Under the pieces are notes generated by a model. It saw only the letters and a program-made list of their open reading frames with translations, searched no databases and was not told the origin of the DNA. The translations under genes and the position numbers were made by a program. Source: CAWHNT01 sp963830775 (GTDB lineage: Bacteria; Pseudomonadota; Alphaproteobacteria; Geminicoccales; Geminicoccaceae). Taken from it: DNA of 64,000 nucleotides. Positions 47,079 through 57,295 of the stretch are shown here, in pieces (the first letter of the stretch is position 1; every line of letters starts with the position of its first letter). Location: contig CAWHNT010000037.1 in NCBI GenBank assembly GCA_963830775.1, positions 310,001 to 374,000 on the forward strand, given 5' to 3'.

Positions 47079-47884
47079 TCAGCGCGCACCGGCCGCACCC
47101 TCGCCGCCGCGCGTGAGCCGGTAGGCGATCAGGATCGGCACGAAGGTCACGGCGATCACGAACACGGCCACCACGTTGGTGACCGGCCGCTGCCGCGGGC
47201 GGACGAGCTCGGACAGCATCCAGATCGGCAGCGTGGTCTGCTGGCCGGCGGTGAAGGTGGTGACGATCACCTCGTCGAAGCTGAGCGCGAAGGCGAGCAT
47301 CCCGCCGGCGAGCAGGGCCGTGGCGATGTTGGGCAGGATGATGTGGCGGAAGGTCTGGAAGCCATCCGCTCCCAGATCCATCGAGGCCTCGATCAGCGAG
47401 GCCGAGGTGCGGCGGAACCGGGCGATGACATTGTTGTAGACCACGACGATGCAGAAGGTCGCGTGGCCGACGGTGATGGTCCAGAAGCTGAACGGGATGT
47501 CGGCCAGGCCCAGCGTCGCACGGAGTGCTATGCCGGTGACGATGCCGGGCAAGGCGATCGGCAGGATGAGGAGCAGCGAGACCGCCTCCCGGCCGAAGAA
47601 CCGGCTCCGCCACAGCGCGGCCGCCGCCAGCGTGCCCAGCAGCAGCGCCATGGCGGTTGCGGCCAACGCCACCCGGACCGAGAGCTGGATGGCGTTCCAG
47701 ATGTCCTGCCGCTCCCAGGCGACGGCGAACCAGCGCAGCGTCAGGCCCGGCGGCGGGAACTGGTAGGTGCGGTCCTCGGTGGTGAAGGCGTAGAGGAAGA
47801 TGAACGCCATCGGCAGGTGCAGGTAGAGCAGAGCCCAGCGCGGCCGCCGAGCTTGAGGCCGAGGCCGGCCCGGTCAGAGCGCAT
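47079..47884 (-). CDS. ABC transporter permease, PotC type, frame uncertain near start
   Basis: From the likely ATG 47884 (overlapping the stop of the other permease) the reading frame gives MRSDRAGLGLKLGGRA and must shift near 47830-47840 to join WALLYLHLPMAFIFLYAFTT. From there the frame runs to 47079 with the EAA loop (LIEASMDLGADGFQTFRHII, then LPNIATA). Without the shift the gene would begin at ATG 47810 and lack its first membrane helix. It is the last gene of the polyamine-type operon. Confidence 0.8.
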
Positions 47885-48785
47885 CGAACGCCCCCATCCG
47901 CTTCGCCACCGCGAGATAGACCGCCATGATCGCGATCGGCACGACCGAGAAGGCGGCCGCCAGCGGGATGTTCCCCGCCGTCCCCTGGTGCAGGTAGACT
48001 GCCTGCCCGATGAACAGGCTCGATGTCCCGACGATGTAGGGCACGATGTAGTCGCCCAGCGTCAGGGAGAAGGTGAAGATCGAGCCCGCGACGAGGCCGG
48101 GCAGAGCCAGCGGCAGGATCACCTTGCGGAAGGTGGTGCCGGGCCGGGCGCCCAGGTCCGCCGACGCCTCCAGCAGCGACCCCGGCACGCGCTCGAGGGC
48201 CGCCTGCGTCGGCAGGATCATGTAGGGCAGCCAGATATAGGTGAAGACGAGCCACATCCCGAGATAGGAGACCGAGAGCGACGGGCCGCCGATCACCGGC
48301 AGGGCCAGGAGCGCCTCGAGCAGCGGCGTCGTGCCGGTCCGGGCCGCGGCCCAGCTCACGATGCCTTCCCGGGCGAGGATCAGCTTCCAGGCATAGACCC
48401 GCACGAGATAGCTCGACCACAAGGGCAGCATCACGGCGAGGTAGAACAGGGCCTTGCCGCGCGGGCTGGCGTAGCGGGCGGCATAGTAGGCGATGGGGAA
48501 GCCGATCACGGCGCAGCCCAGCGTCACGGCAGCCGCCATCAGCACCGTGCGCCCGATGATGTCGAGATTGGCCCGGCCGCCCAGAAGCTCGGCGTAGGTG
48601 CCGAGCGATACCTCGCGCACCACCTGGCCCGTGAACTCGTCGAGGCTGAAGAAGCTCTGCGCCAGGAGGGCACCGAGCGAGCCCAGATAGACCACGCCCA
48701 GCCACAGCAAAGGCGGCAGCAGCAGAAGGCCTGTGAGCACCCCACCATGCTGCCAGAGCCAGGTGGAGGCCGACCGCGTGCTCAC
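47874..48785 (-). CDS. ABC transporter permease, PotB type
   Basis: A 303-residue membrane protein with about six hydrophobic segments and the EAA loop (LLEASADLGARPGTTFRKVI, then LPLALPG). GTG 48785 overlaps the upstream ATPase stop as GTGA, which fixes the start. It is the first of two permeases in a four-gene operon for putrescine/spermidine-type or related small-molecule import. Confidence 0.9.
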   Translation of the reverse strand: MSTRSASTWLWQHGGVLTGLLLLPPLLWLGVVYLGSLGALLAQSFFSLDEFTGQVVREVSLGTYAELLGGRANLDIIGRTVLMAAAVTLGCAVIGFPIAYYAARYASPRGKALFYLAVMLPLWSSYLVRVYAWKLILAREGIVSWAAARTGTTPLLEALLALPVIGGPSLSVSYLGMWLVFTYIWLPYMILPTQAALERVPGSLLEASADLGARPGTTFRKVILPLALPGLVAGSIFTFSLTLGDYIVPYIVGTSSLFIGQAVYLHQGTAGNIPLAAAFSVVPIAIMAVYLAVAKRMGAFDAL

Positions 48786-49783
48786 GCGAGCGGCCGCATC
48801 GCGTCGCGCCGCCAGGCAAGTCGCACCGGCTGGCCCGCCGCCAGACGCACGGCACCGTCGCTGTTCGGGCACTCCACGATCAGCCTCGGCCCCTGCTCCA
48901 GCGCCACCTCGAGCCGGGTCGTGGCACCATGATAGTGCGCCACCAGCACCTGTCCGCTCGCCCCCACCTCCCCGTCGCGCGCAGCTTCGAGGCGGATCCG
49001 CTCGGGCCGCAGGGCGAAGGCCCGGCTCTCACCCGTGAGCCGCCGGGCGGCCTCGGCTTCGACGATGTTGGCAGCACCCACGAAGCCGGCCACGAAGGTG
49101 GTGGCCGGCCGGTCATAGATCGCCTCGGGCGTGCCGATCTGCTCGATCCGGCCTTGATTGAACACGGCCACCCGGTCGGCCATGCCCAGCGCCTCGTCCT
49201 GGTCATGGGTCACGAAGATGAAGGTGATGCCGACCTTCCGCTGCAGTGCCTTGAGCTCGGTCTGCATCTGCTGGCGGAGCTTGAGGTCGAGAGCCCCCAA
49301 GGGCTCGTCCAGCAGCAGGACCTCGGGCTCGAGCACGAGGGCGCGGGCCAGCGCCACGCGCTGCCGCTGCCCGCCCGAGAGCTGGCTCGGGCGCCTGGAG
49401 CCAAGGCCCGGCAGCGCCACCAGCGCCAGCATCGCCTCCGCCTTGGCGTAGCGCTCGGCCTTCGGCACGCCACGCACCATCAGCCCATAGGCGACGTTAT
49501 CCAGCACCGAGAGATGCGGGAACAGGGCGTAGTCCTGGAACACCGTGTTGACCGGGCGCTCGTAGGGCGGAACGCCGGCGGTCGATCGGCCATGCAGCAG
49601 GATCTCGCCCCCGTCCGGCTCCTCGAAGCCGGCGATCAGGCGCAAGGACGTGGTCTTGCCCGAGCCCGAGGGGCCGAGCATGGCGAAGAACTCGCCATCG
49701 GCCACCTCGAAGCTCACCCCGTCCACCGCCCGCACCTCCGCGAAGCGGCGGGTCACCCTACGGAAGGTGACGGCGGGCGTCAT
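48782..49783 (-). CDS. ABC transporter ATP-binding protein, PotA type
   Basis: A 333-residue ATPase. Walker A GPSGSGKTT, Q-loop FQDYALFPHL, signature LSGGQRQR, Walker B VLLLDEPLGALD and H-loop FVTHDQ are all intact. A C-terminal regulatory TOBE domain (about residues 240-333) is present, as in PotA and related importers. It is the only intact importer ATPase in the window and might also serve the sugar permeases, though that is not shown. ATG 49783 is preceded by a 28-bp gap from the binding protein. Confidence 0.93.
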   Translation of the reverse strand: MTPAVTFRRVTRRFAEVRAVDGVSFEVADGEFFAMLGPSGSGKTTSLRLIAGFEEPDGGEILLHGRSTAGVPPYERPVNTVFQDYALFPHLSVLDNVAYGLMVRGVPKAERYAKAEAMLALVALPGLGSRRPSQLSGGQRQRVALARALVLEPEVLLLDEPLGALDLKLRQQMQTELKALQRKVGITFIFVTHDQDEALGMADRVAVFNQGRIEQIGTPEAIYDRPATTFVAGFVGAANIVEAEAARRLTGESRAFALRPERIRLEAARDGEVGASGQVLVAHYHGATTRLEVALEQGPRLIVECPNSDGAVRLAAGQPVRLAWRRDAMRPLA

Positions 49784-49811
49784 CGCACCCGCCGGACCGG
49801 AGGCAAGGCCG

Positions 49812-50970
49812 TCAGCGGCCGCCAAGGACCGCGATGTAGTCGGTGACCCAGCGGTAATAGGGAACGCAGCCCGCGGGCTGGCTGGCGCACTTGGCGACCG
49901 GCGTGCGCCAGAAACGGATGCGCTCGAAGTTTTCGATGCCGTTGGTCCTGCAGCCTTCGGGTCCCAGCAGCTCGTTGCCCTCACAGGCTGCGGGCACCAC
50001 CGGCACCGAGCCGAACCAGGCGGCGAGATCGCCCTGCACCTTCCGGCTCAGCGAGTGCTCCATCCACTTGTAGGCGCAGTTCGGATGGGCGGCCTCGCTG
50101 TGCATCATGGTCGTATCGGCCCAGCCCGTGGCGCCCTCCTCCGGGACCGTGCTGGCGACCGGCTGGTCCTTGCTCTTCAGCAGGTTCACCTGGAACGGCC
50201 AGGACGAGCTCGCGACCACGCCCTCGTTGGTGAAGTCATCGATCTGGACGAAGGCGTCGTGCCAGTAGCGGTGCACGATCTGCCGCTGCTGCCGCAGCAG
50301 CTCGAGCGCCGCCTTGTACTGCTCCTCGGTCAGCTCATAAGGGTCCTTGATCCCAAGGGCCGGCTGGTGATGGCTCAAGTAGAGGGCGGCATCGGCGATG
50401 TAGATCGGTCCGTCGAAAGCCTGCACCCGACCCTTGTTCGACTTGCCGTCCGCGAGCTGCGTCTCCTCGAACACGACGTTCCAGGACTTGGGCGGCTCGG
50501 GGAAGGCCTTGGTGTTGTAGAGAAGGACATTGCTGCCCCACTGGTAGGGCACGCCATAATGCTTGCCGCCCACCGTGTGCCAGGGTGCTTCCTGCAGCCT
50601 GGGGTCGACCGTCTTCCACGACGGCACGAGATCGACATTGACCTCCTGCGCGGTCTTGCCGGCGATGAGGCGCAAGGAGGCGTCGCCCGAGGCGGTGACG
50701 AGGTCGAAGCCGCCCTCGTTCATCAAGCGCCACCATCTCGTCCGAGGTGCCGGCGGTCTTCACCGTCACCTTGCAGCCGGTCTCCTGCTCGAAGCCGGTG
50801 ACCCAGTCATAGGCCTTGTCGGTCTCGCCGCGCTCGATGTAGCCGGGCCAGGCAACGATATCGACCTGGCCCTCGCCGGCCCCGACCGACGTCAGCGGCT
50901 GGGCTTGTGCGCTTCCGGCCGCGAGCGCAATCATCAGCGCCGCCGCCACGGTCCCGCGGCTTCGTCTCAT
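49812..50970 (-). CDS. PotD-like ABC solute-binding protein, frame broken once
   Basis: About 385 residues from ATG 50970. The first frame has a signal peptide (MRRSRGTVAAALMIALAAGS and on to QAQ) and GQVDIVAWPGYIERGETDKA; the second continues MNEGGFDLVTASGDASLRLI and later GSVPVVPAACEGNELLGP. The frames meet at TTGATGAACG; an extra base at 50723-50726 separates them. It is the receptor of the polyamine-type transporter, with two cysteine pairs near the C-terminus. Confidence 0.85.
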
Positions 50971-51045
50971 GCCGACCCTCCCTCCGCCCGGACGATCCCC
51001 GCCGGGCTCTCCGGCGCCGATCATGCAGCGGCTTCAAGCGTTTGG

Positions 51046-52972
51046 CTAGGCTGTGCCGTAGCGCAGCGCGAGGCAGGTGATGTCGTCGGAGGGCGGAGCG
51101 CCGTCGACGAATCGCTCGACCGCAGCGACAACGCGATGGACGAGCTCGGGCAGCGGCAGCCGACGGGCCGCCAGCAGCTCATCCAGCACGAGCTCGTCGC
51201 CCAGCAGGTCGCCGGCGGCGTTCATGGCCTCGGGGATGCCGTCGGTGACGAGGAGGATGGTGTCGCCCGGCATCAGCCGCGCGCTGCGCTCGGGATAGGG
51301 CGCCTCCTCCATGACACCAAGCGCCATGCTGCCGGTCCGGGGCAGGCGCTCGACGGCACCACCCTCGGCATGGACCACATAGGGATCGAGGTGCCCGCCA
51401 TTGGCATAAGCCAGCTCGCCCGTGCGAACGTCGAGCACCGCATAGAAGACGGTGACGAACAGCTCCATCGGGTTGGTGCGGCAGAGCTCCTCGTTGGCGC
51501 GCAGGAGGCAGTCGCCAGGCCCCAGCCCTTCGCGGCCATAGTTGCGCAGCACCGTGCGCGAGATCGCCATGAAGAAGGCGGCGGGAACGCCCTTGCCGGC
51601 GACGTCGGCGATCACGAGCGCGAAGCGATGCTCGTCGATCCGGAACACGTCGTAGAAGTCGCCGCCCATGTGACGGGCCGGCATCATGTAGGCGTGGAGC
51701 GTGTGGGTGGACTCAGGCTCGAACCGGTGCGGCAGGATCGCGGCCTGGAGCGCCTGGGCTGCCCCAAGCTCGACCTCCATCTGCCGCTGCGCCTCCTCGA
51801 GCGCCTCGTTCTTCTCGCGCAGCTCGCGCGTGCGCGCCCGGACCAGGCCGTCGAGCTCCGCCTCGCGGCCCAGCACATCGATCGCCATGGTCCGGAAGAC
51901 CCGTGCCAGATGCCCGATCTCGTCCGACCTGGCGGTCACCTTGTCGAGATAGGCCGGAACGATGCGGCTGCCTTTCGACGTCGGCCGCGGCATGGGCGAT
52001 GGTGGTGATCGGCTCGCCGATGTGCCGGGCGACCACGCGGGCCAGGGCGAAGCCCAGGATGAGCACCACGAAGGTGATGGCCACAGCCGAGGCCGCAAAG
52101 CGTTTGAGCGCCGCCCGCAGCTCGTCCGTCGGCAGGCTGACGATCGCAGCACCGCTCGGCACGCCGTCGCGGTCGAAGATCGGTGCCGCCGCCACCAACC
52201 TGCCGTCACGAGCGCTGCTGAAGGTCTCGGCCGCCGCCATTGCCCGCTGGGCCAGCTCGAGGTCCGGCTCGGCCGCGGTGGAAGTGGCCTCAGCGATAAT
52301 GCGCATGTTCTCGTCGGTGACCCAGAGACCGTCCAGATTGCGCCCGGCCAGGATCAGGTCGAGCGTGCTTTTGGCCCCCAGTCGCTGGGCGAGCTCACCG
52401 ATCCGCTCGTAGCTGCGGCTGGCGAGCACGGTCCCGGCTCCGTCCGGCCGATGCACGCCCGCATACTTCATCTCGGCCTTGTCGAGCTCGCGCCGTATCG
52501 GCCCCGTCGTGGTCGCGAAGCGCTCGCTGGCCTGGACCTTGCGCGCCAGCTCGGCCAGCGTGGGATCGTCCTCCGCAATGGTCGCATCGACCTCGTCGCG
52601 GGAAGAGGCGACGAGGGCGCCGGCCCGGTCGGTGACCCAGGTCTCCTCCAGATCCGTCCGGGCCGCGACATCGGCCAGCCGCATGCTCAGCTCCCGCGGC
52701 GGGACACCGTTGCGCTGGGCCAGGTCGGCAAGATGCGCCACCAGATAGGACTCCGTGACGAGCGTCTCGCCCACGATGGCCTCGACCTCGTCCGGCACCT
52801 GCTCGGCTATGGCGGCGATGCGGGCGATGAGCCTCGCCGCGAGCAGGGCCTCGTCCCTCGCCCGGCCGATCAGGGCCTGCCAGGTGACATAGCCCAGCAC
52901 CGCCCCGGCCAGGACCACGCAGCTCGCTACCAGGAGCGAGCTCAGCAACAGCAGACGGCCACGAAGTGTCAT
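51046..52972 (-). CDS. Membrane PP2C (RsbU/SpoIIE-type) phosphatase with sensor and HAMP, frame broken once
   Basis: About 641 residues from ATG 52972. A signal-anchor (LLLLSSLLVASCVVLAGAVL), an extracytoplasmic sensor of about 250 residues (double-Cache-like), and a second membrane helix (AVAITFVVLILGFALARVVA) lead to HAMP. The frame then changes at TTT 51973-51975 to GSRIVPAYLDKV, a coiled coil and the phosphatase domain (MGGDFYDVFRIDEHRFALVI, then ADVAGKGVPAAFFM). SpoIIE-type metal aspartates are in GGDFYD and ADVAGKG. It probably controls an anti-sigma or anti-anti-sigma partner (partner-switching), but none is encoded nearby. Confidence 0.82.
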
Positions 52973-53069
52973 CCCCGCTCCAGGTTCTCCCTCCGCGGCA
53001 CATGGCATCTGCCCGATGGCGGTCGCGGCATCGGCCGACGGCAAGAGGAACGATATGCGCCAGATCGGG

Positions 53070-53945
53070 TCAGCGCAGCCAGAACGATCCGCTGGCCAGG
53101 CGCTGCGCCACCTCGCGGTCGAGCGGATAATAGAGCTCACCCTGAGGGCCGAACCAGCGGTTGTAGATGTCGACCCAGCGCCCACGATAGTCGGTGACGC
53201 CGACGAGCAGGTCGGCGATGACCTGGTTGACGAGGTCGCGCCACGACGAATCGTTCTGGGGCAGGATGCAGCCGATCGATTCCCAGGCGAGAGCACCTGT
53301 GCGCGGCAAGAGGACGAGGCGGCTCTTGAGGGCCGAGGTCTCGAGCCTCGAGCGCAGGACGATACCAATATTGGCAAGTCCATCGAGCGCACCGTCGGTG
53401 AGCAGGCGGAAGCCCTCGTCCATGTCGCCAATATCGACCAGCTCGATGCTCGGCAGGTACTGACGGACGACATCCACCGTAGTCGAGCTGCGCACGACGC
53501 CGACCCGATGGCCGGCAAGATCATCGAGGCTGCGGAATTGGCTGCGCGGCGCCAGCACGCGGGTGCCGTTCTCGAAGAAGGGAATGCTGAAGTCGACCGT
53601 CTGCTCGCGTGCCCAGGTCGCCGTGGTGATGCCGCACTCGATGTCGATCCGGTGCTGGGCCACGAGATCGAGGCGGTTGGCCGGCGTCACCTCGGTGAGT
53701 TGCAGGGTGACGGGCCGTTTCTGCTCGACCTCGAGCCTGCCTCGGATCTCGTTCAGGAGATCCACGGCAAAGCCGGCAAGCTCACCGGAACCGGTGCGGA
53801 AGCCGAACGGGCGCGAGTCCGCCCGGGTGCCGGCTTGAAAGTTGCCGGTGCGCGCGATCCGCTCAAGGACCGTCTCCGCTCGACCTGTCGAGAGCGGGCT
53901 CAGCAGGAGCAGGGTCAGGAAGGCCCGGAGCAGCAGTCCCGTCAT
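53070..53945 (-). CDS. Amino-acid-type periplasmic binding protein
   Basis: A 291-residue SBP family 3 protein starting ATG 53945 with a signal peptide (MTGLLLRAFLTLLLLSPL, then RAETV). It has TGNFQAGTRADSRPFGFRT, IDIECGITTATWAREQTVDF and DLAGHRVGVVRSSTTVDVVR. As sequenced it appears fused to the upstream permease, but that depends on one base at 53987-53988. It is the last gene of an amino-acid-type ABC operon with no ATPase. Confidence 0.85.
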   Translation of the reverse strand: MTGLLLRAFLTLLLLSPLSTGRAETVLERIARTGNFQAGTRADSRPFGFRTGSGELAGFAVDLLNEIRGRLEVEQKRPVTLQLTEVTPANRLDLVAQHRIDIECGITTATWAREQTVDFSIPFFENGTRVLAPRSQFRSLDDLAGHRVGVVRSSTTVDVVRQYLPSIELVDIGDMDEGFRLLTDGALDGLANIGIVLRSRLETSALKSRLVLLPRTGALAWESIGCILPQNDSSWRDLVNQVIADLLVGVTDYRGRWVDIYNRWFGPQGELYYPLDREVAQRLASGSFWLR

Positions 53946-54590
53946 GCCACCACGACGAGCCCGAGCCGCGCCAGCATGCGGGCCTTGGTCCGACTCGATG
54001 AGCAGGGTGACCGGAAAGCTCACGGCGAAGAACCACAGCATGGCATAGAGATAGATCCAGAGCATGAGCTCGGAGCGGCCGACGGCACCGATGATCGTGT
54101 TGCATTGGGAGACGATCTCGCCCACGCCGATGATCGACGCCGTGCTGGAGGCCATGAGCACGATCACGAAATAGGAGGTCCAGCTCGGGATGAAGAGCAG
54201 GCTGGCGGCATGGTGGCCGCCGCGCCACTCCCGCATGGCGGTGTGCAGGCTGTCGGAGGTGAAGCCGACCACGGCGATGGAAAGTGCCAGCGCTGCCTTC
54301 AGCCAGGCCGGGAAGACGTACTGGCTTCCGAAAGCCTCGAACTCGGTCGGGATCAGGAAGGCCAGATAATAGAGGAAGACGAAGGTCGGCACGTTGCGGG
54401 TGAGGTCGGTGAGTGCCACCCCGATCCACCTCGCCCGTGGCGAGCGGCGGAGCCGCAGGAGGGCCAGGCCGGCGCCCAGGATCGTGCCCACCAGCATGGC
54501 GACAGCCGAGATGATCAGGTTCCAGACGAACCCTTCCGCCAGCCTTGGCGTCCAGGCGATCAGGGCGCTCAGGATTTCAGCCGACGACAC
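53942..54590 (-). CDS. Amino-acid ABC transporter permease, frame broken at the 3' end
   Basis: About 215 residues starting at GTG 54590, overlapping the previous gene by 14 bp. His/Glu-type permease features: LIAWTPRLAEGFVWNLIISA, the EAA-like ADSLHTAMREWRGGHH region and LAFLIPTEFEAFGS. In the restored frame the protein ends KARMLARLGLVVVA with TGA at 53942, overlapping the binding-protein ATG as ATGA. This tidy overlap is strong evidence that the apparent permease-receptor fusion is not real. Confidence 0.8.
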
Positions 54591-56170
54591 GAGCGCTCAC
54601 CCTGCGCTCCAGCGCAGACAGCAAACGGACTGCGCCGAACACGAGCAGGAAGTAGATGAGCATCAGGAGGTTCATCATCACCGAGCTGTTGCCGTGCTCG
54701 GCCAGGATGCTGGTCGAGGCATTGATGATCTCCGGCACGGCGATGGCGCTGGCGATGCCGGTGGCCTTGATGATGTTGACGGTGTTGGCCATCACCGGCG
54801 GGCAGGCAAGCCGGAACAGAGGGCCCAGCCAGGCCAGGCTCACGCGAGCCCCGGGCTCGCGCAGCCGCAGGACGGAGGCGGCCTCCAGGAGGGCGAACAG
54901 GTTGGCGGCACCGGCATAGACGGCCAGGCACACGGCGGCGACTGCGAAGGCGTCCAGGCCCCAGCCGAACCGGGCCACCAGGAGCCCGCCCACGCCGAAG
55001 AAGACGACATAGATCTGCAGCAAAGGCGGCGTCATGCGGGCAAAGGTGGCGACCCCACGCAAGGCGGGGCCAAGCAGGGGCAGGCGGGCGTCGATCACGG
55101 CCGCGGCCACGATCCCGAACAGGATGCTGCCGCCGACGCTGACCACGATCAGCGCCAGGGTGACGAGCAGGCCGCGCAGGAACAGACCGCGCTCGAACCG
55201 GTCATAGAGGACCGTGATGTCGAGGCCCGTGCTCTCCTTGATCTGCAGGGCGAGGTTCACGAGGCCAGTGGTCTCGTGCGCGCTGATGAAGAACGGGTTG
55301 CGACATTCGGCGGGCCAGCTGCCATCAGTCTGTCGGGTGCAGACATAGTCCCCGCTCGAGTTCCTTGCGCGTCCAGATCTCGTGCTGCTCGACAAGGAAG
55401 TCGCTGGGGGGAAGCAGCCACTTGCGCTCGAGCTCGCGCAGGATGTCCTGGCGGTGCCAGTCGGCCACGAGGTCGCCGATCAGACGGGCGAGGCTCGCCG
55501 CCTCCGGCGAGCGGCTGACCGCGATGCTCCATGGAAAGACGAGGACGGGCTTCAGCGGCAGATAGTAGTCGGCCCATTCGGCCTCGCGCAGGAGCGGGAT
55601 CAGCGCCGGCTCGTCATAGATCCAGCCCACGCAGCGCCGATCGGCCAGGGCGAGCTTCGCGTCCCGCGTGCCGCCGAACAGGTACAGCTCCAGAAAGTAG
55701 CGCTGGGCCATCGTGGTGTTGAAATAGGCACCTTGCGTGGCGCAGATCTTCCGCCCCCGCAGCTCCGGCCAGTCCGCCACTCGAAAGGTTTTGGGGGCCA
55801 GTAGATTGACCCCGCTCGCGTAGTAATTCGGCTCGATGATGGTGGCGACCTCGCGCCGTCGGGCCGTATCGGCCAGCGTCGCGATGACGACCGATACGGC
55901 TCCTTCTTCCAGCTTCTGCAGCCGGTTGACCGAGTTGACGCCGACAAGCTCGAGGTCGACCCCGATCGCCTTGGCAACACGAGCTGCGAGATCCGCATCC
56001 AGGCCTTCGAGGCTGCCGTCGGCAGCCAGATGACCGAAGGGCGGGTAGTCCGCCTTGACGCCGATTGCAACCCGGCCACGCTGCCTGATCCGCTCGAGTT
56101 CGTCCGCGGCAACCGCCTGCGCCATCAAGGAGCCGAGCACCGTCAGGACGAGGAGCAGGAGCGGCCGCAT
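54577..56170 (-). CDS. Fused amino-acid binding protein and permease, frame broken at the junction
   Basis: From ATG 56170 the first part is a signal peptide and SBP family 3 domain (MRPLLLLVLTVLGSLMAQA, GRVAIGVKADYPPFGHLAAD and GWIYDEPALIPLLREAEWAD). The second part is a HisM-type permease (LVTLALIVVSVGGSILFGIV, then MTPPLLQIYVVFFGVGGLLV). The frames meet near 55350-55353, where GGGG likely has one extra base; rejoined, KELERDYVCTRQTDGSW runs straight into the permease. Fused receptor-permeases of this length (about 530 residues) are known in this family. Confidence 0.78.
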
Positions 56171-56173
56171 TGC

Positions 56174-56998
56174 TCAGCTGCGCTCAACCGGCACGGGATT
56201 GGCGATCGCAAGCAGGCCGTACCCCAGGCTGACGGGTGTCACGCGTCGCACGAGCCGATCCAGCACGGCGAGCGGTCGGCTGGCTACGACGGTCCGTTCC
56301 GGCATGATGCTTTCCGCCTCGAGCCGTGACAACCTGAAGCCCGCGGCATCCAGGTCCTGGCGCAGCTCGGCCGGCGTGTAGAGATGGTAGAACATCCGGA
56401 TCTCGCTGCCGTCGGCAGCGGTCCGGGTATAGAGCACGTCTCCGGGCTCGAGCTCGCCACGTAGGACGAGCTCGCGCGAGCGCGCCTGCTCTGCGCGAAA
56501 ACGTCGGCGCACATTCGGTACGCTAAGCAGGAGCGTGCCGTCCGGCTGCAGGAATTGGCAGAGCCTGGACAGGAGATCGACCCGAGCATCACGCCCGGCG
56601 ATATGGCCCAGGACCCCGAAGAGAAGGAGGATGACATCGAACTGCCCACGGCTGCGGACATGCCGGGCGAGCTCATCGAGATCGCCCCCGACCGGGACCA
56701 TCCGCCCGGAGCGAACATGCCGGCCGAACCGTGACTTCAGCATGTCAAGAGCTGTCGGGCTCGTGTCGTAGGCGATGATCTCGGCCGACGTGCGGTCGAC
56801 CAGCAGACCCGCGTAGCGACCACTGCCGCAGCCGAAATCCAACACGCGCGCCTTGTGCTGCCCGATCAGCCCCACGACCGTCCGCAACGTGCCCTCGTTG
56901 GCCACGGGATAGCGGCTGTCGTAGAGGCCGGTGGCGAAGTAGGATTTGTAGTCGCTGACGAGACGTGGGCGTCGATCCCTTAACCCAAGCGCCCCCAT
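56174..56998 (-). CDS. SAM-dependent class I methyltransferase
   Basis: About 274 residues if started at ATG 56998; ATG 57058 is an alternative with 20 more residues and the frame is open further upstream. Motif I is VLDFGCGSGRYAGLL, motif II IIAYDTSPTALDML, and later PDGTLLLSVPNVRRRF. The acceptor is unknown; such enzymes can act on small metabolites or sugars. It ends 4 bp from the receptor-permease start, on the same strand, so the two are likely co-transcribed. The 237 bp between 57059 and 57295 hold no gene. Confidence 0.75.
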   Translation of the reverse strand: MGALGLRDRRPRLVSDYKSYFATGLYDSRYPVANEGTLRTVVGLIGQHKARVLDFGCGSGRYAGLLVDRTSAEIIAYDTSPTALDMLKSRFGRHVRSGRMVPVGGDLDELARHVRSRGQFDVILLLFGVLGHIAGRDARVDLLSRLCQFLQPDGTLLLSVPNVRRRFRAEQARSRELVLRGELEPGDVLYTRTAADGSEIRMFYHLYTPAELRQDLDAAGFRLSRLEAESIMPERTVVASRPLAVLDRLVRRVTPVSLGYGLLAIANPVPVERS

Positions 56999-57295
56999 CT
57001 CCGCTCTGCCACCATGCTCCGCGAGCGCCCTACCGGCGCTAGGCCCTTCGCCCAACATGCTTAGGCTGCGGCTGCGAGTGCGACAAGTGCGGTGACCGAA
57101 GCCCGCCGCCGTGCCACGAGCCAACACGTCCCATGCTGCCACATGCAAGCTCCTCGCCTGTCGGGATTGGCGGGCGGCACCTCCACACCGGCTCGGCCAA
57201 ACAACCGGATCGGCCATGCCTGCCTGAGGGCGGAGCTCGGTCCGGGCAGCTGCGACGTGGGCACGACAGGAGGATCCCGATCCACGCTGCCGCCG

